NCBI RefSeq assembly: GCF_958979055.1
Contig: NC_084887.1
Span: forward strand, 39,001,120 to 39,065,119
DNA: 64,000 bases
Direction of reading: 5' to 3'
From: Alnus glutinosa
Lineage: Eukaryota > Streptophyta > Magnoliopsida > Fagales > Betulaceae
A program made the position numbers and the translations under genes. Positions 21,384 to 31,479 of the stretch are shown here, piece by piece. Position 1 is the first letter of the stretch; each line of letters starts with the position of its first letter. The notes beneath the pieces were generated by a model. It made no database searches and had not been told where the DNA came from. It saw only the letters and a program-made list of their open reading frames with translations.

Positions 21384-22341
21384 TGGTGACTACCAAATAA
21401 AAATAAAAAATTCTCCCAAGTTTCAATTGTTAGATGCATCCCCCAATGAAGATTGGGTTAAATTAAATTAATTTTTCAGAAATTAAATTAGCATGTTTTT
21501 CTTAATTGTGGGTTAAGTAATAATTAAAGAGCTAGACCTATATGACTAGAAGACTAGGTATTACCAAAAGAAATTAATTAATTAAGCCTACCCTTCTACG
21601 GGTATGGAAAACTTGCTAGTTTCTAATTAAAAAGGAAACTAATTAAGCCGGCCTGCTCTTCTCTACGGCCATATATAGAAGACCAACCAGGCATTAATTG
21701 TTCCATGCAAAGTAGCATATGGTTGAACACTAGCTAGCTTATATGTTTAATTACGTGGGCCTGGGCCTAACACCCCAAATTATCTGAAACAGGTGGAACC
21801 CATGACCCTAGGCCCTAGCTTCCTATCTATGTGGGCTGTCCGAATTGTAGAAGACCCTAATTAAATATATATATATATATAAAGGGTTCGTCCGTACTTC
21901 CAGTTTCCACTTTCAGTTTCCACAAACTGACAGTAGTTTCTTTTTTGGTAATTAGCGACAAAAAAAGAAAAAGAAAAAGACAAGTGGGAATGTCAAAAAG
22001 TTTGAACGGACATAATTATAATTATAAGCACGACACCAGAAACTCTTGGAGCATTCTTACAGCTTCTTAACGAAACGAAATTGTAAATTGTAGGTAGCTC
22101 CTTAAAATATCCTCTCCAGTGAGCTCGCCTGTGCCACCAGATTTTTGCTATCCCTCTTCGCGTGCGCTCTCTCTCGATCGGCTACTTCACCAACACCGCA
22201 TGCAGGACGCCACTAGAAGCTCTATCCGTGAGATCGATTTCTTCTCCATCTCCCAGTAAACTGACGACAAACTCAGTAGGTTTTGCTTAAACTTAATTTT
22301 TCTGTCATCTCCAGTTTCCTTCTCTCCGTCTCGATCTGGAC
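20741..22341. other. Intergenic DNA and probable promoter/leader
   Basis: AT-rich DNA with poly-T (21301-21316) and a (TA)n tract (21334-21379). Near 21866-21887 a TATATATATATAAAGGG stretch could serve as TATA box. From about 22100 to 22341 the plus strand becomes CT-rich, like a plant 5' untranslated leader, directly before the ATG at 22342. Confidence 0.45.
21334..21379. repeat. (TA)n microsatellite
   Basis: About 23 uninterrupted TA units. Confidence 0.95.
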
Positions 22342-22528
22342 ATGGAGGGTAACGCCTCTGAAACTCCCCAGACTTTGATCACCAAGAAACTTAAACAAAA
22401 CGAGGTAGTCTTTTTGTTTTCTTTAATTTCTTGGTTAATTTTAATTTGGGCTTTTAATTAATTGATGGGTTTTTGATAATTAGATGGAATTTGATTGTTT
22501 GGTTGAGAAACTTAACACACACACACAG

Positions 22529-22563
<35 letters not shown>

Positions 22564-22973
22564 CTGTGCTTTGGAATAGTGAGTTTGGGTTTGTCTTCTT
22601 TGTTGGGTTCGTTAAGATTGTTAATTTAAAAAGGAATTGGTTGTTGGGTATGATCTATCTGTGACTGTTTGAAATTTTATGGGTTTTTGTCGTTAATTTG
22701 CTTGGGTGATTCTGATAATTCACATGCATTTTCTAAGTTTTAATTTTGTTTGGTTGCTGAGAAGGCCGCTGTGTTTCCTATGAAGGATGGGTTATAAGCA
22801 TTCAAATGCCCTTTGCTACTCCAAAGCCGTACTTTCTAAAATCAATTAATTTTTTCCCGTAGAAAGGGGTAGTGATAAATTATAATCAATGAGCTAGCTA
22901 GCTAGGTTGATAAACCAAAATTAAATAGCGCGCTAGCATGTTTTCCACTTATCATTTTGTTTCTTACATGTTG

Positions 22974-23021
<48 letters not shown>

Positions 23022-23655
23022 GCATGTGCACGTGACACGCATCGTCGGGCTAGCTGTTGCTTTTACACATACTCATGTACGTACGTTCTTGGCAGAATAA
23101 ACATGCATTTGCCGGGTTGGTTTATTTCCCTGATCTCCTGAGTTGATAACTACGTACAGTGGACATGCTTAGTTTCTTTGCTTAATTATTTGATGCAATA
23201 GTTGATGATCATGAGTACATGCTCACGTACGGAGCAATCTTGTTGTTTAGGTTGACATGGACAGCAAAGGGAAAACAAAAATAAGCTAGCTAGCTAGCTT
23301 GGTTGTCTAGCTAGGGGTTGACAATATGGGCCGTACGTATGCAATCCCAATTTGATAATCTGGATTTGCCTCCTGGAATTGAATAGAGGTGTCCCTTCCC
23401 TGGATGAACGACTCGGATCGATTCAAGTGCACACATACCAGCTTCATCAAGTACATGTACGACAACCTTAATTAATTATTTCAGATCTTCCAGAAAACAA
23501 AATGCAGGCTGCTGCTGCTGCTGCTACAAACAAGCAGTTCAAACATCATCCCTACAGATCGAGTCGTCGAGTTCAAAGGAGAAAGCAATTTGATATTGTG
23601 GATGATTTTGCAGATGTTCATTATAGCCGCATGCATGGGCATTTCAGATGGGAAG
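22342..23655 (+). other. Two candidate exons upstream of the phosphatase gene
   Basis: Exon A (22342-22404) starts ATGGAGGGTAACGCC after a CT-rich leader and ends CGAG before GTAGTC. Exon B (23485-23655) follows a TTATTTCAG acceptor and ends GGGAAG before GTGACT. Joined, they stay open over 78 codons, including six CTG repeats read as Leu and a hydrophobic stretch ending FIIAACMGISDGK. A further in-phase exon start at 24959 (after TGTAACAG) adds 26 codons and then meets TAA at 25037, while the phosphatase frame lies one base away. They may be the real 5' exons of the phosphatase gene with a one-base shift, a long upstream frame, or a separate short gene. No domain is recognised. Confidence 0.45.
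22976..23019. repeat. (CT)n microsatellite
   Basis: About 22 CT units, within the first intron of the candidate upstream exons. Confidence 0.95.
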
Positions 23656-23815
23656 GTGACTTAATTAAGTTACTAGCTAGCTAGCTTACAGATGATCATA
23701 TGGTTTATGTTTGTACTTTAATTAAAGAGAAAAACAGATCGATGTAATTGTTGGCATTCACCGGGTCTCTCTACATATATGGTGTCATTAATTAGTGTGC
23801 GTGTCCCTTTCTAAT

Positions 23816-23850
23816 TAACTAATTAATTAATTAATTAATTAATTAATTAA
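23816..23850. repeat. (TTAA)n microsatellite
   Basis: About eight units of AATT/TTAA. Confidence 0.9.
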
Positions 23851-24288
23851 CAGTACTACCAACAACAACACAAGCACAAACAGTTACTTTCACCAAGTTA
23901 TTTTCAGATTTCAGACAAACTATTATTTGTATATGGTGTAAATTTATTATGCATGCTGATTGCTGAAAAGAGGGAGAAAAAAAAAAAAGGAAATAATAAA
24001 GAAGAATATTTAATTAAATGAAATACACAAAGATTTAGAGCTAGAGTTTGATACATGCATGTGAAGTGCTTTTAGAAGAAAATGCACTGACATATCGTAA
24101 GAACACGAAATTAAGTGGCCGAATCGATTGGGATTATATATACAATATTAATAAAATGTTTAATGATTAATTGAGACGATCGTATCAACATTATAAGATA
24201 ATTATAAAATAAAAAATTGTGATTTTTAGCCTTTCTTTTTTCAAATTATAATAGCCCACTCCCGGCCACTCCATTCATCTATAGTAGG

Positions 24289-24289
<1 letters not shown>

Positions 24290-24332
<43 letters not shown>
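24290..24332. repeat. (CT)n microsatellite
   Basis: About 21 CT units. Confidence 0.95.
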
Positions 24333-24335
<3 letters not shown>

Positions 24336-24835
24336 ATATACTTCAATTAATACTCCAAATATCAACAAATTAAAAGGCTGTTTTCTTCTTTTCAAGCTTT
24401 GCTTTCTTCTTGAGTGGGGTAGGGGTCCTCTTTCTTTTTTGTTTTCAATGTCTCTCTCCCGCACATATATTCAAAAAGAAGCCACACCTCACGCGTTTGT
24501 CTTACAAAAGCAATTTATGCACATTGTGCTCGATCTCCCCAAGTCCCCAACCCAATTCAATTAGTTTTTCACAACAAATTGAAGATATGATTTTTCTTTT
24601 TTTGGCTGGAATGCCCATCAACTTGTCAAAATTTTGGGGCCTTTATTATATTAATTTTGATTGCTACTTTCTTGCTTTTCATGATCTAGAGGAGAAAAAA
24701 AAAACTTTATTTTGAAGCTAAGATTTGTGAACTTTTGGCACTAGCTATAATGTAATTACCGATAGATTAATGCAATTGCTTTCATTGTGGGTCATTTTCT
24801 TTTTGAATAATTATACAGCATATATGAACTTCAGC

Positions 24836-24836
<1 letters not shown>

Positions 24837-24895
<59 letters not shown>
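24837..24895. repeat. (AT)n microsatellite
   Basis: About 28 AT units, 60 bp before the acceptor of the exon holding the phosphatase start. Confidence 0.95.
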
Positions 24896-24897
<2 letters not shown>

Positions 24898-24980
24898 TGA
24901 TCGATAATGTTGCCTTTTCAAATTATGCTAATTGTCAATTACATTGTTTCTGTAACAGTTTCTAGTAGACAGGACAAAGA

Positions 24981-25887
24981 ATGGGTCAAGTATATTCGCA
25001 GCCTCCTCAACGGACTTTGAACCCAAAACCCATCTTTAAAAGAGAATTCGACGACAAAGAAGATGCAAGTGTGGTTACATATAGTGAATGGCTGGTAGGC
25101 TTACACTTCTAACATGTTTGCAGTAACATGTTTTCTTTTGGCATGTAAATATGGTACATTGCTGTATATATATATGGTCATGTGAGTCATATTTTTGTTT
25201 GTACTGTATTGAGTTAGATTATGCAGGACCTGGATCCAATGCAATGACGCTGTCTATATATGTAATGGACAGTTTCATGTGAGAGGTTGTTTAGGCAATT
25301 CGAGCCTACCTGCTCAGATTGCCCGAATAGGTAGAGCCTGAACAACCTCTCACATGATTGTATGAGATCCCCATATAATCATGCCATCATCAATCTTATT
25401 TTTTTAATCCCTAATTTCATCATGCAAGTAAAACTATGTTTTTATGGACGTCAAATTGCGCAAATTTTATGCATAATTATGTCCTTTCTTTCATGCATAA
25501 AGTAATATTGCATCTCTATTTGACTTTTTTTTTTTTGATTGCTTGCAGACAAAACATCCATCTGCGTTACACACTTTTGAACAAATGATGAAGATAGCTG
25601 AGGGAAAACAAATAGTTGTATTTTTGGATTATGATGGAACTCTCTCGCCAATTATCAATGATCCTGAGAAGGCCTTCATGACTGAAGAGGTAAAAATTTC
25701 ATAATTGACGAGGCCGAAATTAAATTCACATATCAAAACCCTATAATTGAATGTCTAAATTGCACGCAATTTTGAGTAAGGGTTAAGTAACCCATACATC
25801 GAGACAAATTGGCACTGCAACCCGCCTTTATGTCGAAGCTGCCAAATTACGTACGTGCAATTCGGATAGCCAATAATACAAGAGATT

Positions 25888-25949
<62 letters not shown>

Positions 25950-27238
25950 TTTTTGAGCTTTTTGCTATTTTTACAAAGTGAACAATATAATTTGTGCTTT
26001 GTTGCTACATTAGTATATACTAGTTAGTAAGAGAATTATGGGCGACTTGCAGATGCGGTCAGCAGTAGATGAAGCTGCTAAATGTTTCCCTACTGCAATT
26101 GTCACCGGAAGGTCCAGGGATAAGGTATTACTACTCATACACCACCTTTTATATAAAGTACTGTACGTACGTATGGTGTACGTCTTTGAGCTGATTGAAT
26201 CCGTGTATATTTCTTTGCTTTTAGGCTGTTGAATTTGTAAAACTAAAGGATCTCTGCTATGCTGGAAGTCATGGGATGCATATATCAATCCCATCAGGAT
26301 TCTTAAAATACAAAGAGCCTCAGGATCAAACTCTCATTGCTGATGAACAGGTACTCTCTCATTAACCTCTACTATTTTGCGCTGAATAACAACAACTCTT
26401 GCCTTATATATATTTCTATCTTTGCAGGGTTTTATCAACTTCTACGCTGCCAAGAAATTCTTGGATAAGCTACAGAAGGTAATTAAAGATGTTGTGTAAT
26501 CAAATCTACTATTGAATTGCTTAGTGTCTCTAAAATACCATGTAATAGAATGATGATGAAAATGTCTCTATAATTAATGCATCCTTCATCTTCTTCTAGC
26601 TCTAAACGTTTCAGGTGTCTCTTGCAGATAAAGGAGAAACTACAAGAAAATACCAAAGGCATAAAAGGTGCCATGATTGAGGACAACAAGTTCTGCATCT
26701 CCGTACACTTCCGATGTGTAGATGAGGAGGTAAAACTTTGATGGTTTCCAAATCAAACATAGAAAAGTAATTCTCAGAGTTTCTTTGATGCTAAGAATAC
26801 TTCTTTTTTATTGCAGAATGTTGACAATGTTAAGAAGATAGTAGACTCTGTCATCAAATCTTATCCGGAGTTTCGCACGGGAGGGGCTAAAAAGGTATAT
26901 ACGCTAAGGATTGATCCTTCTTTTTTTTGGGTTTGCATTTGATTGTTATGAGAGTTCTAAATAATTATCTTTTCCAATTCATATCCACTCATTTTGTGAA
27001 GTTTTGTTGAGCAGGTAGTGGAAATACGCCCAAATATTGATTGGAACAAAGGCGATGCTTTGGGCTATTTACTAAACACTTTTGGGCTTGATACCCAAAA
27101 TGACTATGTCCTCCCACTATATATAGGAGATGACGCAACGGATGAGGATGCCTTTAAGGTGATATGGGATCATCATATGATTGTCGCATCCGTATAACGA
27201 TTGAACCCAATTAGAGGGGAAAAAAACACAAGCATCTC

Positions 27239-27272
<34 letters not shown>

Positions 27273-27676
27273 CAGAATTGCATAATTCGGGTGGAGAATG
27301 AGAAAGGGCAGATGCAAATCCTATCTTCCTAGCAGCCTGAGGTGGTGCAGGATGCACCTGCTTGGGATTAGTGGATCCTGCACCTCTCTCTCATTCCCTG
27401 TCATAATCGCTTGTGATTCGGATTAGGAAAATCAAGAGATCCTGAAAAAATAAAAAAAATAAAATAAAATTATGCATGTAAATAGGGCCAATGCTAATGT
27501 TATTATTTGTATACGAATGCTTGCAGTTTATAAAGAAACTTGGGAGGGGCTTTCCTATCGTCGTCTCTTCCAAGCCAAAAAGGACGGATGCTTCATTCTC
27601 CTTGCGTGATACAACGGAGGTCATGGATTTTTTGACAAAGCTTACGGGGTGGAGAAGAAGCTCTTCTTCGGACTAA
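24981..27676 (+). CDS. Trehalose-6-phosphate phosphatase (TPP), divergent member
   Basis: Nine exons from the ATG at 24981: 24981-25094, 25549-25689, 26053-26124, 26225-26350, 26428-26478, 26628-26729, 26817-26894, 27015-27158, 27527-27676. All introns are GT-AG and phase 0, giving 325 residues. The enzyme removes phosphate from trehalose-6-phosphate, a sugar-status signal. HAD-family boxes are intact: [10 protein letters not shown] with the nucleophile Asp (~64-73), TGRSRDK, and [10 protein letters not shown] near 266. [10 protein letters not shown] replaces the usual YYAGSHGMDI, and the loop after it ([15 protein letters not shown]) is short, so this is a diverged paralogue. A stop in frame 12 bases before the ATG supports this start, but the protein lacks most of the usual N-terminal extension (members are mostly 350-390 residues); see the upstream exons. 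Confidence 0.9.
25276..25356. repeat. Near-perfect hairpin in TPP intron 1
   Basis: Arms of 21 nt, CATGTGAGAGGTTGTTTAGGC and its inverted copy CATGTGAGAGGTTGTTCAGGC, differ at one base and enclose a 39-nt loop whose two halves also share CCTACCT and ATTCG motifs. It may be a small foldback element. A similar structure lies at 34349-34519. Confidence 0.75.
25889..25948. repeat. (TA)n microsatellite in TPP intron 2
   Basis: About 29 TA units. Confidence 0.95.
27275..27425. repeat. Foldback-like sequence in TPP intron 8
   Basis: Contains the palindrome GGTGCAGGATGCACC (27344-27358) and the inverted copy GGATCCTGCACC (27373-27384), flanked by GAGAATGAGA on the left and inverted GGGAATGAGAGA on the right. 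Probably a small degraded inverted-repeat element next to a 30-base poly-T run. Confidence 0.35.
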
Positions 27677-27976
27677 GCTTATCCAAATGCCATTATATCT
27701 CTTAACTCACACGAGCCAACAACTTTTAAACCAAATTTACTTATTTGGCAGAGAAAATCCTCTCCTTCTACACTAAGCAAATTCAAATAAGCAACCAAGT
27801 CAGAATAGGAACTTGAGTCAGCTTCCAACAACTTCAAATCTTCCATACGTGGAGAGCTCATAAATGTCATTTGGTAATTGGTTGGGACAATTTAGCTTTA
27901 CGGCCTACTCATAATCTAACCTATTAAGTTGATGTGGGAACTAAAGAGATGCTCTAAGTTTGAAATTTGATTTGTT

Positions 27977-28080
27977 TTTTTTGATAAGTAATAAATGTTC
28001 GGAAGAAGAGGTTGTGGAACCTACGAGAAAGGGCTAGAATCCACTGAGAATTCGGAATCCACCAGTCCAGAGGTACCCAA
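27977..28080 (-). mobile_element. Short retroposon (SINE-like or truncated LINE)
   Basis: A 104-bp insert starting TTTTTTGATAAGTAATAAAT is flanked by exact 15-bp duplications GAAATTTGATTTGTT (27962-27976 and 28081-28095). On the minus strand it ends TTACTTATCA followed by poly-A, the same tail as the insert at 13087-13130. The body carries a diffuse inverted pair (AATCCACTGAGAATTC / GGAATCCACCAG is a direct near-repeat). It lies just after the phosphatase gene. Confidence 0.8.
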
Positions 28081-28095
28081 GAAATTTGATTTGTT

Positions 28096-29593
28096 AGGAA
28101 ACTAAAGAGACGGTCTTGAGTTTACATCATTGAAGAAGCTTCTTTATTCTATGTAAGAACAGTTCTGTTGATGTGTTCCGTGTCAGTGCAACTACTGAGA
28201 TCATAAAAAAGGGGTCTCCAAGAACATTCATTACAAATATGCTTTTAAGAAAATAATTATGCTTTGGTTGACCAATCTATCTTATGTCTGCATTGGGTGG
28301 GACACTAATTAAGGACCAGAGGATGAGAAACCGAGGCCTCACTACATCCTTTTACCTACAAAAGAGAGGGACTAATCTATAGGGATACGGCAAATTTAAA
28401 GTAAAATCAACCCCTACACTTAATAGGTTTCTCTGAAGTCAGTCCATTCGCAACAATGCCAGAAGGTTAAAATGACAATAATTATCACACATGAATCCTC
28501 TTGATATTCATGATGAAGAAATCTACAATAGTATGTGTATTCATATACCTCAGAAAGTTGTGATGTGCCATCAGGAGTTCTGAGAGGAACCAAAAGAATC
28601 AAGGATTTGATGATCATTGACAATAACCCAACCATGCACAAAGAAATGGCTCATGATGCTAAAAGGGATGAGTCATAAAACAAAAAATAGAGCAGTGGCA
28701 TTAACTTTAAGATGAAGAATGCATTTGATAAAGAATTAATCTACTTTGTCCATCAGGGAGGGAAAGTTCAGATGGTGCACTCATTCACAAGAAAGACGAC
28801 TGATGAAAGCCATTCATAGCAGCATCTCTCAACTTAAAATTGATGCAAAAACAAGGAAATGCCATAAGAGGCCCTGTTTATTATGGGGGAATTTGACGAT
28901 TATAACAAAGAATGCAACCATATATCGAGAGGAATGGTAAGACAGGTCTGTGCGGCACCTTCATCAAGCATTTGGGTGAGCACAATGAAGATTAAATCAA
29001 CAAGTAATGTATGAAATTCAACCCGCAACAGTACAAAAAACAAAATCACTCGAAGATGCATTGGCATTTAAAAGAGTCAGACCAACCAATAGATATGGAT
29101 GATGCTGGTAAATCTCTCAGCAAGATGGAGATTTTCTCTACCAAAATTATTGGGAATCTTTAAAACAACCATGTCTTCGTAACTGAAAGCTCCCAGCCTC
29201 CAACATAATACATCACCCCAGAATGCTATTTACATTCTTCAAAACCCCTTTGTAGCCCCAACGGGCTGCCACTCAAAACATGAAGTTTGAAAATAGAGAT
29301 GCAGATTCTCAACGCTAGGTCAGAAATATTATGGCAATCAGGGTTGGCCTATGTATCACCAAGAGAGAAATACAGAAGCATTGAAAGATCAACAAACAAA
29401 CACAACAGAATGGACAGCAAGAGAAGGAATTACCGGTGCAAGTAATCAATGAATCTAGAGAATGATTTAGCTAATAGTAAAATAAACAGTCAGGACAAAT
29501 ATATTGAAACAAAAAGAGACTGTATTCACATACATAACAACTCTATGCAGATCAACTGTCGTAATAGGAGTAGACAAGGAGGAGTGAAGGGAT
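28096..29593. other. Intergenic DNA between convergent genes
   Basis: Moderately AT-rich, no clear repeats and no protein-like frame longer than 75 codons. It would include the 3' ends of the phosphatase and TMEM45-like transcripts. Confidence 0.5.
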
Positions 29594-30520
29594 TCAAGCC
29601 TGGGTGCCAGTCAAAGCTTTCATCTGAATATGATTGTTGTTGTTATCCGCCAGAGAGGCGGTGGTGGGCAAGGCCTGGTACGACCCAAGCGATCTCCGGA
29701 TGCCAAGGGTCTTGGCCACAGCAGCGTAGGTGACCACGACGATGAGCAGCACGAACATGACGTGAACCAGGAAGACCAGATCCAAAATCGCCACGGCCCT
29801 CAACTTGGAATCCTCGAGCTCGCACTTGGTGGAGCCCTCCACGCCGCTCACCACGTCCAGCAGCCGGTGACAGCCCTCGGGGATGAAGGCGTCCACGTAG
29901 AGGGAGAGGCCGGTCTGGAGCACCCAGAGCCCCTGCAAGCACATGGCGGCGCCGAGGCAGACATCGGCGACGAAGAGTTTGGGGCGGCAGGCGAGGAGGA
30001 GGCAGAGCAGGGCGGCGAGGGCGGAGACGCGGGCAGAGATGGAGTCGCACCTAGCCTGGAGATCGGAGGTCTGGACGGAGGCGGCGGAGGAGGAGACGGA
30101 GTATTGGAGGAAGAAGAGACCAGAGGCGAGGGCGAAGAGGAGATCAGAGGGGAGGGGGAGGAGGGCGGAGTGTGAGTCGGAGAGGAGGAGGGAGAGGGAG
30201 AGGAGGAGGAAAAGGAAGAAGACGGCGGCGGACTGAAGAGAGGTGAGGCGGTGGACGGGGGTATGACCCTTGAGGAGAGGGTCGGGGTCGAAGGACACGA
30301 GGAGTTGGTGGGCGAAGGCGATCAGGAGGCAGAGGATGAGCAGGTAGAGCTCAAGGTGTTTGAGGAAATGCGAGGACGAGGCGAGCGTCAAGGGATGGAA
30401 GGGTTTTGCGGAGTAGGACTGTGGGGATTTCAGGTAGTTGCGGGTGGTGCTGATGAGGTGGTAGAACCCCAGCGACACCAACGCCGACGACGCGAATATC
30501 TCGTACCCAAGGCCTGCCAT
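29594..30520 (-). CDS. TMEM45/DUF716 family membrane protein
   Basis: Single exon of 308 residues from the ATG at 30520 (MAGLGYEIFASSALVSLGFY). Codons before it are open but lack an ATG. Hydropathy suggests about seven membrane segments, among them SALVSLGFYHLI, LELYLLILCLLIAFA, AAVFFLFLLLSLSLLL, LALAALLCLLLA-type stretches, CLGAAMCLQGLWVLQTG and FLVHVMFVLLIVVVTYAAVA. Family landmarks include the early G-FYH in helix 1, LQGLWVLQTGLSLYV and the late EDSKLRAVAILDLVF. The family is plant- and animal-wide; members in plants have been linked to defence, but the biochemical role is unknown. The gene is unusually rich in G and C compared with its flanks, which produces long meaningless frames on the other strand. 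Confidence 0.88.
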   Translation of the reverse strand: MAGLGYEIFASSALVSLGFYHLISTTRNYLKSPQSYSAKPFHPLTLASSSHFLKHLELYLLILCLLIAFAHQLLVSFDPDPLLKGHTPVHRLTSLQSAAVFFLFLLLSLSLLLSDSHSALLPLPSDLLFALASGLFFLQYSVSSSAASVQTSDLQARCDSISARVSALAALLCLLLACRPKLFVADVCLGAAMCLQGLWVLQTGLSLYVDAFIPEGCHRLLDVVSGVEGSTKCELEDSKLRAVAILDLVFLVHVMFVLLIVVVTYAAVAKTLGIRRSLGSYQALPTTASLADNNNNHIQMKALTGTQA

Positions 30521-31479
30521 TTTCAACGGGTGAACAGACACGGAGTTGATTTGTATACAATACAAGCAACTATCAAGCGTCGTTGTCCTCAGTTAAATGC
30601 ATCTTCCCATGAGAATTGAGAGAGAGGCCGGCCCGCAAATAGAGACTGCTCCTCAGCTCTTGGCCCATCCATCTTATTTTATTCTTCCCAATTACAACCC
30701 ATCGATCCAACTCTGCACGTCTCAGAATCAATTTCTCTCTCATTTGGGTACCCATCATTGGACATAACCAAGTTGGCCAATCCGAACATTGCTACGCTTT
30801 ATCCAACTTAATTCCATAAATGTTAACAATTTGGGTCCTCCAAGGTGGCTGGAAAAGCTTAATTTTGTTCCTCCAAGCTTAATTCCAGCACCAAAGAGTA
30901 TATTATAGCAAGGGACGCTGTTCGGGGTTTTCAGAGAAGGAAGGATCTATGGAGCAGCAACCAAGAATTTCGCCAAAGCTTTGCGTGATGGATTCGTGCC
31001 AGATTGCAAAGCTCTTTAGAGCGCCGTGTCAAGTGAAGAAAGCATCAACACCTTCCTTATAAATGAAACCAATCACCGATCATGCTGTGCCATTTAGCTT
31101 TTGATTGCGCCCAGAATATACATTCAACTTTAAAAGACAATAACATCAACTTTTTTCTGGCAAATACATGCATATGATATGAAAACAAAAGACTCCCGTA
31201 GTAATGAAACCCACAAACACAAATATAAAAGAGGTGCACTAGCCAGTAGCCAGGGCCCTTTTCTCTCCACCAAAAAAGTAAACAACAAAAAATAAAAAGC
31301 CTCAACCACAAGATGGCCGGAAAAAAAATACAAAAAACAGTATTCCACTCTAATACATGTTGACATCAACGGCAAATATAGGTGAGCCGTGGAAATTACA
31401 TAAATAAACATTTACGTACAACAACTCAAAAATATAATCCTGCAGAGCACACAAAGCAGCATCCATATGGACTTATGCG
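30521..31479. other. Intergenic DNA between TMEM45-like and SYP22-like genes
   Basis: Holds the leader and promoter of the TMEM45-like gene (minus strand) and the 3' untranslated region of the syntaxin gene. No further gene was recognised. Confidence 0.5.

Noticed and set aside
23502-23684. 60-codon frame with an Ala run (MQAAAAAATNK) as a separate gene
   Set aside because: It is an alternative frame of candidate exon 23485-23655; neither its start context nor its end fits an independent gene.
25809-26027. Frame with a long Tyr-Ile repeat
   Set aside because: Translation of a (TA)n microsatellite in a TPP intron.
29630-30619. Long plus-strand frames rich in Glu, Gly and Arg
   Set aside because: Mirror of the Leu/Ser-rich TMEM45-like gene in GC-rich DNA.
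30945-31060. Short frame starting MEQQPRISPK
   Set aside because: 37 codons, no homology recognised, no regulatory context.
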